Source of the DNA: Puccinia triticina
Lineage: Eukaryota; Basidiomycota; Pucciniomycetes; Pucciniales; Pucciniaceae
Direction of reading: 5' to 3'
NCBI RefSeq assembly: GCF_026914185.1
Contig: NC_070563.1
Location: forward strand, 1,364,001-1,428,000
DNA: 64,000 bases
Position 1 is the first letter of the stretch, and the number at the start of each line of letters is the position of its first letter. This document shows, in pieces, positions 22,288 through 32,768 of the stretch. The translations under genes and the position numbers were made by a program. The notes below the pieces were generated by a model. The model saw nothing but the letters and a program-made list of their open reading frames with translations. It was not told the DNA's origin and ran no database searches.

Positions 22288-23068
22288 ATGATGCGCCGCC
22301 TGTCAATGCGATATCAACGTGACAGTCACGACGACTCGGATTCTGACGAGTCTTTCCACTGTTGTGGAAGACCCGAAGACCTCCTCGACAGCCCGCCGAG
22401 ACCCACGAGTGAGCCGAAGAAGCTTTTATCCCAAGCTTACAAGGAGGTGTTCGTGCCGGAGGATCAAGATTTCTTCTGCTATCAATCCGGGCTCGAACGC
22501 CAACAGCGAGAACAATCGATCTCGACTGCCGGCCCGTCACAGGTCTCTGGCCGGGCTCCTGTTGCTCGCGTCCTAGGACGCACTTGTTCCGCCGAGTCCG
22601 ACAAAACTTTGGTGGCCGAAGAGCCCGTGCTTGTAATCAAGACGGGCCTCAATTCCCCTTCCCCGTCGAAAAGAATGCGGTGGGTTGAAACATATCTCAT
22701 CCCCACCCTGGATCAAGCCTAGCATATATGGCCGACATTGATAAATATTCGTTTCCTTATTCTGTTCCATCTGTTGTGAGGTGTGTAGAGCTCGATCTGT
22801 CATCGCGCAGCTGCCGCCTCCAAGGCCAAAGTCGCGAAGAGCATCGATAAACATCTTCCGATCAACCTCTGTCTCCCGAAAACCAAGTGTCAAGACTTCT
22901 CCGCAAAAGTCAAACAACGGTTCGAAGCCTGCTAGACCACGCTTTTCCATCCTGCAGGCAAAAAGACGGTCGACGAAGACCCTCTACGATATTAGCGAGG
23001 ACGAAACACGCGCGACTTGTCAGCAAGAGGGATCCTCGAATGGCGTATCTATGGTTGTGGAGGAATGA
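22288..23068 (+). CDS. Paralog 1 of a tandem pair, basic Ser/Arg-rich protein, two exons
   Basis: Exon 1 22288-22679 and exon 2 22789-23068 joined across a 109-nt intron (GTGGGT...GTGTAG) give 223 codons ending VVEE. The intron position is supported by comparison with the paralog at 26011: the same donor and acceptor restore the same frame, and exon 2 is conserved as protein although it contains no ATG near its start. N-terminus MMRRLSMRYQRDSHDDSDSD, then S/P-rich sequence, a conserved PVARVLGRT, KTLVAEEPVL(V/I)IKTGLNSP, and a basic second half (PKSRRASINIFRS, AKRRSTKTLYDI). Mostly predicted disordered; no signal peptide or membrane segment. No family recognised; a nuclear or regulatory role is only a guess from composition. 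Confidence 0.7.
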
Positions 23069-23716
23069 TCGTATATATAGCTTGGTTACATCGATCGATG
23101 ACTTTGACGGATGCATGAGATCGTACCAACGCCTGCTTCTTTTATCATATTTTTTACAGACACTTCTTCTGCTCTGATCGACGTTTTAAACCAAAGTTTT
23201 CTTTTTTCTTTACCATAGTCGTTCACGGTGAAACAGACATGCGATTTTCGACATATTCTACGCTATTTAAATTATGATCCTCTGTATACTATCCTTGGCA
23301 GTTTTTATTTATCCAACCCATCTATGGTGCCCTCCGATATACTTGCACCGCCTGCAAACAATTATGGGATGATTATGAATTCAAATGTGTACCAACCCCA
23401 CCCAATGACTTGTTTCATCCCTTAGAATCAACCCATCTAAGCTAGGAGGTTCGATATTTTTCAGCTTTTGCAAAGCAAAAGGGCGTCTTTCTGTCCCACG
23501 GCCCATTCACCGAGCCTCAGGCTCTACGTTTCCATTATGACGATGAGAATTCAATTTTATTAAATTCGAAGTCTTCTTATAAATATCATTAGCTCTAGAT
23601 AGAGGGGATTGGCTTTGGTTCGATTTTTGATTGCGTGGGTAGGACAAAGAACCAATTTTTTCGTCAGACGTTTGGGATTGTGTAGGGCCAGCCTCTGCAA
23701 GTGCTACCCTCATTCG
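23069..23716. other. 3' flank of paralog 1
   Basis: No gene. Diverged match to 26783-27405 in the second copy, ending at the duplication junction. Confidence 0.4.
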
Positions 23717-23724
23717 AAAATATG

Positions 23725-23939
23725 TTGATATATAAATTGTGTCCGGATCTGGCTCTCACTCCCACTTGAAGGTCTCAAGAGACGGTACAAAGGTCGATCT
23801 GGAGGTCGGTGCCGCCATTGTTGCCGAGATCGAGCACGAGTTCCGCCGCCATAACGTCCCTCTGGCTTGTCAGCCCCACCAATCCTTGTCCTTGTTCTTG
23901 TCCATGACTAAGGTCCAACACCCGCGCTTCCTCGCTTAG
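23725..23939 (+). pseudogene. Orphan copy of the last YTH exon
   Basis: The frame ending TAG at 23937-23939 encodes LKVSRDGTKV, VGAAIVAEIE, EFRRHNV and a terminal HPRFLA, matching the end of the YTH protein at 19934-20147 (VKVSRDGTEV, VGAAIVAEIE, EFSRHNL, DPRFLA). No RRM or other YTH segments precede it, so it cannot make a YTH domain. It marks the left end of duplication copy B. Confidence 0.85.
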
Positions 23940-24472
23940 AGACCGCCCACCTTTGACGCCTGATGGCCGCGTTTGAGGTACCCCTTTCCGGCGTCGACTG
24001 AGGAAGGAGACTTATCTTATTTATCTTTTGGTTTCTTCTTCCCTTCTTTATTCCCCACCCCCGTTCTCTTACTCCTGCAATTTCTATCTCTTGTGCTTCA
24101 TTCTCTCATTTTCTTGTCTTTTCTGGCGTCACTAGAGATCTACACCATTTGTCCTCTCCCATCATAATTATTCCTTTTCTTTGGAGGTTTCGGTGGTCAC
24201 TCCTGGTCCATGTTATGCGTACCATCATAACCAGAAAAAAACTCTGCTTTTTTCCCTTCAATTTGGTTGTTTCTTACTCTTTTGGGTGGTCACTATGCCA
24301 TGTTACATACCAAGCAATTCGAGAGTCAGTGGCCATAAACCCCGATTACATCACCCGCATAATTTTTCACATGGGCTTTGGCCACACCAGGATAGCCAAG
24401 AACTAGAGTAGTTTACCATCAGACTGTTTTGAATTCTCTCTCACATCTTGAACAATTGCTGTGAAGGCCACT

Positions 24473-24823
24473 CTACTGTCCATCCAGAGCTCCCCGCAAA
24501 AAAAAACGCTTGAAGCCTTTGACAAATGGATCAGAACATTGGAGACAAGTGGGCCCATGAAGACGAGCCCCCAGTTGAAGCTTTCTCTCGCTGCTTAGAC
24601 AGTTGCCACACATGTACATTCTTGGTGGTGAGCTTCGCGGCAATCCGACAGGTAGATCACAACTTGTGCACATATTCTTCGTGCGGTTCAGACTCACATG
24701 TTGATGGCGTCGATGCCAGATCAGAGCATCTGACTTTTTAAGAGACGCGCTCAATACGGAGAGTGTAACACAATCACCAGAGTATAACACAGTCGCCAAG
24801 CAATGGACAAGGTCGGGCTGCAA
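24473..24823 (-). pseudogene. Ty1/Copia gag-pre-integrase fragment
   Basis: A minus-strand frame contains LIWHRRHQHVSLNRTKNM followed by MCGNCLSSE, which corresponds to the H-x3-H / C-x2-C zinc-binding region preceding Copia integrase. Flanking protease, integrase core and RT are not visible, so it is a short remnant. It lies only in duplication copy B. Confidence 0.6.
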
Positions 24824-26010
24824 CTTGAGGTCGGGTCAAGGCCGCACCTTGCAGCTAAGCTATCGTCGATTGGCAGAGGAGGATGGGAATGAAAAAATGA
24901 AGAAAAGAAAAAAAGTGCCGGGGAGGTGCCATTCCCATTCGCCCCATAAGAATATAACGTGGACCGGGGGGTCGTTCCGTAGAAGACCACCGGGCCGGAC
25001 CTTTGTGCGGCGGTGTGCATGATTACATCGAGTGACCTGAACGGAGTCTCGGGCCGAATGCTGGGAGGTGTGTCACAAAGATGTCGAGTTGCGCGGCCGC
25101 CTTGTGAATCTCAGGTTTATGGCACTTGCTGCGGCGCCGCGCTGGAGGATTCAAGCCCAGGAATCGCGTCTCGAGTACCCTTGATGAGTACTCTCTGGCT
25201 TGCTCACCACCACAGACCACCACCATCGAAATGTTTGCATGGAATCCAATCACGTCGGCCGAGGTTTCTTCAATGGATCTCTCCGATTATAGACTTTCGT
25301 AGATATAAATCGATAGTTTTTCATCGAGCATACAAGTGGGCACGTCACTAGTTCGGATCACGGGTGTATCCGATTCCTCAGACTGAGATCATGTCCTCAT
25401 GAGTCCTATGTACTGCTCGGTCGTTTTCAAGAACGAAAAAACAAAATTGATTTCTGGAAACTCCGGCTCCTTCAGCACGCAGATCATAAAACGAGTACGC
25501 CGACGCGACTTGAGAAGTAGGATCGCAACACTGCAATCCCAAGCAATTGCGGTCTTCACATTTTTTTTCCAGTTTTTTTTTCAGGGGTAGAAAGCTACCA
25601 CTTGCAGTACACCGCACGGAACTGAGTTTCTGCATCTATGCGGCGCATATTTTCAACTTGCAGCAAACTAGACTCATAGCCACCAGCAAGCTAGACTCAT
25701 AGCCACCTCTCCCCGTTTCGTTAGCTTTCGAGGGGAGACGTAGATAGTTAACTTTGCGAAGATATTCTTTGATGTGAGCCTGCTGGGGTGATCCGGACTG
25801 AGTAGGAAGCCAGAGTAGCATCTTCGTCGCTCGACTGAGCCCACAAGCAGCGCTTCCTAGTCATTAGTGATAGATAAATGCCGCGCCTTTCGCCCACAAT
25901 TAGCTTCTCTTCACCAGCTCTGCCACACTCATCCCGTCCACTTTAGCATACTCGCAACCACACCATCTCCTCCCGATACCCAATTCTTTCTTCTTGTTTG
26001 TTTCTTCAGA

Positions 26011-26782
26011 ATGATGCGCCGCCTGTCAATGCGATATCAACGTGACAGCCACGACGACTCGGATTCTGACGAGTCTTTCCACTGTTGTGGAAGACCCGAA
26101 GACCTCCTCGACAGCCCGCCGAGATCAACGACTGAGCCGAAGAACCCTTCCACCCAAGCTCAGAAAGAGATTTTCGTGCCCGATAATGAGGAATTCTATT
26201 GCTATCAATCTGGGCTTGAACGCCAAAAGCGACTCGAAAGATCCCTCTCAACTTCGGGCCCTTCGCAAGATTCTGCTAAGGCTCCTGTTGCTCGCGTCCT
26301 AGGACGCACTAGTTCCACCGAGTCCGAAAAAACCTTGGTGGCCGAAGAGCCTGTGCTGATAATCAAGACGGGTCTCAATTCTCCTTCGCCATCGAAAAGA
26401 ATGCGGTGGGTTGAAACATATCTCATTTCCACCCTGGATCAAGCCTAATATATCAGTGATGAAAAAACATTTCCTTATTCTGTTCCATGAATTGTGACGT
26501 AGAGCTCGATCTGTAATCGCGGAGCTGCCGCCTCCAAAGCCAAAGTCGAGAAGAGCATCAATCAATATATTTCGGTCATCGTCTATCTCCCGAAAACAAA
26601 GCGTAAAAACATCCCCGCAAAAGTCGATGGCAAGTCCAAAACCACCCAGATCACGCTTCTCAATCATGCAGGCAAAGAGACGGTCGACCAAGACCCTCTA
26701 TGATATCAACGAGGTCGAAACAACCGCGATCTGTCAGGAAGAGGGATCCTCAAATGGTGTATCTATTGTTGTGGAGGAATGA
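26011..26782 (+). CDS. Paralog 2 of the tandem pair, two exons
   Basis: Exon 1 26011-26405 and exon 2 26503-26782, intron 97 nt (GTGGGT...CGTAG), 224 codons. It is close to the gene at 22288: the first 38 codons are nearly identical (MMRRLSMRYQRDSHDDSDSD... CCGRPEDLLDSPPR), the middle varies (EIFVPDNEEFYCYQSGLE against EVFVPEDQDFFCYQSGLE), and the C-terminal exon keeps PKSRRASINIFRS, RRSTKTLYDI and SNGVSIVVEE. Many differences appear conservative, suggesting both copies were or are expressed as protein. The upstream 600 bp is also conserved between the copies. Function unknown. Confidence 0.7.
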
Positions 26783-27405
26783 TTGGATATAGCTTGGTTG
26801 CATCGATTCATGACTTGATGGATGCAGGAGGTCATATCAATGCCTTTTATTTTATTTCTCCTTCACAGACAATTCCTCCGCGCTGATTCACGCTTTAACC
26901 CAAAGTTTTCTTATGATAGTTAATGCTACTTTCCAATTGTCCTTCGCTATTGAAACTATGATCCTTACTGTTTATCACATCCTTCATTTATACAGCCAAT
27001 CAACCCCTCCCGGCCCCTATACTTGTATTGTTTCCAAACAATGATGGAATGATTACGATCAATGACAAATAAAACTCACATCAAATTCTTGTTCCATCCC
27101 TTAAAATCAACTCATCTTAATTAGGAGTTGTGGTTTTGTTTTGAACTTCTGAAAACAAACCAGAACACAAGCAAGTTCCCAATCTCTTTCTATCCCAAGA
27201 CCTATTCACCAAGGCTCCACCTTCACAGTATGATGATGAGCCCTAGATTTTATTGAATCATATGAGTCTTGTCACACATGTTATTAAATCTAGATACAAG
27301 GAACTGACTTGCATGACTTTGATTTTATTTTCCATTGCCAGCTTGGTAGGACAAAAAATGGCTTTTTAAAACATCTAATTTAGATTGTGCAGGGCCAGCT
27401 TCTCC

Positions 27406-28200
27406 ATAAAATTTCATGCTGCCCACTGCAAATAAAAACTGGGTCCACTGTGAGCAGTTGACATGCGGAAGCTTTTGGAAAGCTTGTGGTGTCACTCCAA
27501 CCTTTCTTCTAGATATTACCAAGTGGACCTGGGTATTCACAGTCATTTTAGCATATTCTGGAGGCTTATTCTGGGGGATCAGCCAGTTGAGGCTGCACTC
27601 AAACCCCTCTGGATGAACATGTTGCAGTCCTAGTTTTTAATCCATAATCCAACTTCAGAACTGTGGTGCTGCAGTGTGTTTTATTGCTCCAAGGCACATT
27701 GTGTGATGGTCTGTTCTGGGGAGAGGAAGATGGAGTCTGGGGTTCTGGGGGTTCTGGATCCAAGATGGTAGATTGCAGGATGAGGAAGAGGCTTGGATCT
27801 CCAGCCTCTCAAACCTTGAGTATGGTCCGTGACGTGTACGTGTAGTCTATGTACATGTGAGTCTATGCTGCGGAGCCCGCACTACGGCTCATAACACATT
27901 GTGCAACTTCAGGCAGCCATAGGCTGCTCTGGGTAAAGAACAAAAGATCATTTGGTTTCCAACCATGGGCATTAAACTACAGCCAAGTGAGGACTAAAAA
28001 CTAAAGAGAAGCTTACACAAACCTTTTGGTTTCCAACAACGGGTGTTAGACTACAACCCAGTGAGCCCTAAAGACCAGAGAGAAGCTTATGCAAAGCTCA
28101 AGTCAACATGAAAAGGATGATACAGGATGAGTGAAACTTGAAGAGATCAAACCAAAAATTTGGATGAAGAAAAGAGACACAACAATAGGAAATATGTGTA
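27406..28200. other. No gene; dispersed repeats
   Basis: 27700-27830 resembles 12295-12430. 27930-28090 contains two nearly identical tandem units of about 80 bp (TTTGGTTTCCAACxxxGG... AGAGAAGCTTA). Confidence 0.4.
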
Positions 28201-28734
28201 ACTATATACAACACCACAAGAGCTAAGCTGCGCGTAGTGGCAAGCATAGCAGCTTGGACCCCACTTTGCTGCGCTTTTAGTAGCGGTCTGGGCGCTACAC
28301 TTTTTGCTATTTTTCTCAAGGGGAAAAATGCATAGAAATAGCAAGCTATTTTCAGTGGCAAGTAGCGGTGTTGTACTACACTTGCCGCTACAATAGCAGA
28401 AACATCACTACTTTAGCAATTATGTGGCGCTACTGTAGTGTCATTGAAATTTGAATCCTCAACATCATAAAGTGATGGAGGATTGATGATTTATTAGCAT
28501 TTGTAGCATTTTAACCAGAAAAGCAGACTCTCCCGCTATGCTTTTGGCACCATAGCATCCCTATTTGCTACGCTGTTGGCGCTACACAGCACTTATAGTG
28601 CTAAAAAGTGCCAAAAGGCGCCAATCCAGCTGCTTTGCTAAGCTTTAGCAAAAGCAAAAAAAACCTTGCTTCGCTACGCGCAGTTCAAATTCACAGTAGT
28701 GGTGCTGGCGCTTTGCTACCGCTCTGAGTAGCGG

Positions 28735-29666
28735 TAGAGATGGCAATCGGTACCTGGGTACCCGCCGCGTGTCCGGGTACCGCCTGCTTTTTTGGCCCAA
28801 AACAGATACCTGTACCCGTACTTGGCACCCGCGGCGGCGGTACCCAGGTCTTTCTGGCGGGTACCGGCGGTACCCGCCAAGTTGGTTTTTGTAGATATGT
28901 GCCTGCTCGCCAAGAGGGATCCCTCTTGGGCTTCTGCGAGCTGGTATCAGTATACCTGCCGCCGAGAGAGGATTTATACCTGCTCGCCGAGAGAGATTCC
29001 TCTCGGCAAGCACTGGTATACACACACCAGCTCGCCTAGAGGCATTCGTCTTGGCAAGCTGGTGGGTGTATACCTGCTCGCCGAGAGGAATCCCTCTCAC
29101 CAGCTCGTCAAGAGGAATGCCTCTCGGCGAGCTGGTGTGTGTATACCAGTGCTCGCCAAGAGGAATCCCTCTCGGCGAGCTGGTGTGTGTATACCGGTGC
29201 TCGCCAAGAGGAATCCCTCTCGGCGAGCCGGTCATGGTGCATGTACACCAGCTCTCCGAACTCTTGGCGAGCTGTTGTGTGTACACCAGCTCTCCGACCT
29301 CCCGGCGAGCTGGTGTGTGTACACCAGCTCTCCGAACTCTTGGCGAGCTGGTGTGTGTATACCTGCTCGCCGAGAGGAATCCCTCTTGGCGGGCTGGTGG
29401 GCGAGCTGGTGGCGCTGCAGCCGGGGATATCAAACAGGACTTGCAGGAGAAAAGTCCAGAAGGGGGTTGGGGACATACACAGCGGAAAATAGGTAGCAGT
29501 ATTGGCGGGTATCAAGCGGCGGTACCCGGGTACCCGCCTAAAAATCACACAAAAACCAACACCCGTACCCGTACTTGGCACCCGCGGCGGCGGTACCCGC
29601 GACCCTGATGAGTACCCGCCGGCGGGTGCAGGGTACCGCCGCGCGGGTACCCGTTTGCCATCTCTA
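28735..29666. mobile_element. Non-autonomous hAT-type element with hairpin array
   Basis: Left end TAGAGATGGCAATCGG, right end the complement of TAGAGATGGCAAACGG; subterminal regions are packed with GGTACCCG/CGGGTACC motifs. Flanks AGTAGCGG (28727-28734) and AGTTGCAG (29667-29674) match at 6 of 8 positions, compatible with an old 8-bp hAT duplication. TIRs of the form TAG(G/A)GATG...CGGGTACCC are typical of Ac-like hAT elements. The core holds a palindrome array. Open frames across it encode repeats such as SPRGIPLGE and are not genes. Confidence 0.65.
28960..29370 (+). repeat. Array of short palindromes (GAGAGGAATCCCTCTC type)
   Basis: Successive units combine CTCGCC(A/G)AGAGGAATCCCTCT, CGGCGAGCTGGTGTGTGTA and TACC(A/T)G(T/C)GCTCGCC. 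Each unit contains a near-perfect hairpin centred on GGAATCCC. Later units replace this with CTCTCCGAACTCTTGGCGAG. Unit length varies from about 55 to 70 bp. Confidence 0.7.
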
Positions 29667-29786
29667 AGTTGCAGTTGTCTTCTATTGCTATTGCTACCCT
29701 GGATCTAGAGTAGTGAGTTTTTGCTTTGCTACTTAAAAGTGCCGCTTTTTGTAGCGAAGTATAGCTCTTGCAGTGTTGCTATATAC

Positions 29787-30102
29787 TGTAACCCCTCCCT
29801 TTGGAGGTGTCACAAGCAGGATCACAGGATCATTTGGATCCCACATATAGTCTTTCTCTTCCCCCGCCCCTCCTGAATCGGCAGAGACTCATCTCTCCCG
29901 AGTCAGGTAAGCTCAGCTCCTTCTATCACTTCTTCCCCCCCTGTGTTGTGTATTTAGACTAAAAGAGAGATCGTCTTGACATCTTTCCCAAGTCAGTAAT
30001 CCACCCCACCACGGTTCTAGAAACCGCTCAAGGCCCTGCCTCCGTGCCCCTGAGTCCCCCGTCCCAGTGAAGAGCCCTGCCCCCCTGTAGCGGGCTCTTA
30101 CA
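29787..30102 (+). mobile_element. Solo LTR, family A, TSD TATAC
   Basis: Begins TGTAACCCCTCC and ends GGGCTCTTACA, 316 bp, with TATAC at 29782-29786 and 30103-30107. Contains the dyad around GGCAGAGACTCATCTCTCCC and then CAGGTAAGC at 29904-29912, shared with the copies at 1.74-2.10 kb and 15.7-16.0 kb. This is the best-defined member of the family. Confidence 0.75.
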
Positions 30103-30839
30103 TATACATCCAATAATCTCAGTTTAGGTTTCATGAATCACTTATTTGTGTCCACTAACAGACTGCAGCAGGGTCAAAAGGGCACCCCTGAACTGCAAGT
30201 TCAACAGAAGGTACCAAAAATGGAAACCAGTACCTACTTCTTCTTGGACCAGATTTACATACCTGGTCCCATATCCAGCATATGCAGAGGGTGCCAGGTA
30301 CCACCAAAAGGTTTCAGGCTCTGTAGTGAGATGGTAAATTGCTAGGTGGAGTAGCAGGCTAGGCACTTTGCTTTCTGCTAACTGGCTTTTGTAGAAAAAC
30401 ATTTTTTCAGTGGTCAGTAGTGGTTTCCCACAGGCGTTGATAAACGCACACCCATGCCCACACCCTTCAAAAAAGGGCATTTTGTGGGGCACACCCACCC
30501 TTTTTTGGTGTGTTTGGTTCCTAGAGATGGCCACTGGGTACCTGGCACCAGTCACTGGGTAAGAGCCACATTTGTCTCTGCTCCCATTGCTTGCTGTAGT
30601 GCCTCCTCTGCCTTTTTGTGTTTACCTACCAGCGTTGGAGCTGTCACAGGCTGCTTGGCTGCTTCTGGCTTAGATTTTGTCACAGGAACAGGATCCAGGT
30701 CCATCCTTTCTAAGAACTGTGATGGTCAAACCGGTACAAGCAGTGAAATTCAATTTATGGAGTGGAGTTAGCGGATCAATCTTCCAGACACTTTCTGTTC
30801 AAAATCTCACAACTAAAACCCAAAGGCAGCGGCGCAGGA

Positions 30840-31420
30840 TATTTATGGTTCTGCCTCCACCTCCGCCTCCGCAACTTTAAGGTTTAGACTCCAACTCCGC
30901 CTCCCCCTCTGCTGGTTCAGGTTTCTCATCCCATTACATCCTTTCCGCTAGTTCTTTCTCCACTATTGTTTTCTCTTTGTTCAGCCCCTCCTTTCTCTCT
31001 TTGGTTGTCTCTGCATCAGGATGTTCCTTTCCCATTGTCAGTCCGGTTGCAGAGTGTTGCACAGTTTTTGTGTTGGTTGTTCTGGCAGTTTTCTGATGGT
31101 TGTTGCAGTTGTCTTAGCAGTTAGACTAGAAGTCCAAGCTCCTCTGAGCTTGGAAAATTCCCCCATGAAATTTACATCCTGATCCAAGGAAGATACCATC
31201 AACTTTTTGATCATTATTGATACTGATCCTGATCCTTTCCAAATTCCACCGGAGTTTTTGAGCCTATTCCCTGATTCTTTCCGCATCCCTGACCTCTGCC
31301 TCTTCAATCTTCATAGATTTGAAACTTGTGAATCCCTCTCTGTCTCTCTGACACCGTTTTTTGGACCTAATTCCTCTGAATCTCCTTCCTACACCTCTGC
31401 CAAGGGTATCCATTGCCTCT
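30840..31420 (+). repeat. Dispersed repeat, copy 2
   Basis: Matches the motif order of 13480-14270 (CTGCCTCC-rich start, CTGATCCTGATCCT, TTGAGCCTATTCCCTGATTC, ACCTAATTCCTCTGAATCTC). No shared open frame. Confidence 0.4.
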
Positions 31421-31611
31421 GTCTCTAAAACTTTCCACCCCCAACCCCACTATCCATGTTTTCGATCCTGTTCTGCTCAATATTTTACAGACCAACACAA
31501 GGGCAGCTTCATAGCACTTTCCCCTCACCGCGCTGCCTACGTTCTGAAACTGTAGTAGCTCCATAGCGCTCCCCTGTCTGAACACACTTCACGTCACTGG
31601 CCACCACCCGC

Positions 31612-32367
31612 TGAGGAACTCTGGCCGGTGCTAGGCCGGCAGCAGTTCGTGGAGGGGAATGGAAAAGAAATTGAGTAGCTTGCGTATGCCCTCCGGTAAT
31701 TCTTGGCCGTGAGTGAGCGCAGTGATTCGTGTAGCGTTGGGGGGATTGATTTTACGACGGCTGGAGATGCGCGTTGGCGGTTTTTGTTGAGAGGAGAGCC
31801 GGGGAATCTGTTGGCGGGGTGTGATCTAAACCAGAGAAGTGGAGGAGATCGACGTTGCGGGGTAAAACAAACTTTGAAGACGTGTGATACTCGGGATACG
31901 GGCGGAAAGATGCCAGGAATAATAGACTTTAAGATTTTGATGGAAGACTGAAAAATTATGGTTCAGAGAAGGTCCATGCCGCCCCATCATCTGAGTTCAA
32001 GCTGAACTCAGACTCTGGGGACTGTGACATGTTGTGGACAGGTCATCATGCACCTGTGCACCTCTGCACGCGCAACAACAAGAAGGAAAAGAGAACAGAA
32101 CACAACTAAAGAAAACACAAAACCACATACATCTCCATCCAAAAGCGCGCATATAAGAAAAGAGAAAAGACAAACAAAACAAAGAAAGAAAGAGAAGGAA
32201 CAGACAACACAGCCAAAAAGAAGGAAAGGAGGGAAGGGATCCTGAAATGCCTTGAGAATTGAGTTCTTGAGACTGGGGGATGAAAGCTGAATACCTTGAG
32301 GACTGGATACACTCCGCACACTGCTGATTTGATCTGAATCACCGCCTGTACCATTTGGCGCACCACA
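31612..32367 (+). mobile_element. Diverged solo LTR related to Gypsy II
   Basis: The left portion CTCTGGCCGGTGCTAGGCCGGCAGCAG resembles the Gypsy II LTR start. The middle TCAAGCTGAACTCAGA... dyad and the A-rich stretch follow the same order, and the right end is GCGCACCACA. Ends are approximate and no certain target duplication is visible. Confidence 0.5.
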
Positions 32368-32768
32368 CCGCAGTTTCCACACCATGCCTTTAACCATCCC
32401 CATGTTTGTAAAATTCAAGACAGCTAAGAGATTTATATTTCAATAAGGAAACGGTTTTGCTATCTACAATGTTGTTGCTTTTCTTTTGTATTTAAAAGTG
32501 ATAAGAAAAAGTTACCTAAGAGTAGGACTTTGATGGTCCGCGCTGGGCTGGGAGACAATTGGAAAGATAGAAATAGATGACTGGGAAATTTCCAACTTGA
32601 TCAGGCAAGCTAGATTGAGGCTGATTGGACCAAGGATATAACAAGAGCAGATGCGGCTGATCTGCCTCCTGCATGCTTGGTTAGTCTCTATTCATTCTAG
32701 TGAGTTGCGGATTTGCGTGCACTCCTCACCTTGTTGGTTGAAATTTTTTTATTTTATCTGTTGTTTAA

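Larger units (their letters stand above)
19900..23716 (+). repeat. Segmental duplication, copy A
   Basis: From the last YTH exon to about 23716 the sequence has a diverged counterpart at 23717-27405 in the same order: YTH last exon, the GAGTACCCTTG(G/A) block (21510 and 25170), the GTGGGCACGTCACTAGTTCGGATCACGGG block (21671 and 25336), the paralogous genes, and the GTAGGACAAAGAACC/GTAGGACAAAAAATG to AGGGCCAGC block (about 23640 and 27345). Confidence 0.75.
23717..27405 (+). repeat. Segmental duplication, copy B
   Basis: Direct tandem copy of 19900-23716. The spacing between matching landmarks is about 3.66-3.79 kb throughout. The left boundary lies inside the YTH gene, near its last intron; the right boundary is at about 27405 where similarity to 23716 stops. 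Confidence 0.75.
28202..29786. mobile_element. GCTA-rich inverted-repeat element hosting a nested hAT-type element
   Basis: The left end (TATATACAACACCACAAGAGCTAAGC) is an inverted match to the right end (...AGCTCTTGCAGTGTTGCTATATA). Its interior is rich in GCTAC/GTAGC and GGCGCTAC short motifs. It is interrupted at 28735-29666 by another element, and its right tip is hit by the solo LTR at 29787. Exact termini are uncertain. No coding region. Confidence 0.5.

Noticed and set aside
28960..29370. CRISPR-like appearance of the palindrome arrays
   Set aside because: There are no unique spacers, units are diverged and palindromic themselves, and the context is a eukaryotic transposon.
28645..29433. 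A 262-codon minus-strand ORF with repeated SPRGIPLGE-type units
   Set aside because: It runs across the hairpin array of a hAT-type element; other frames and the opposite strand are equally open, so it is a by-product of the repeat.
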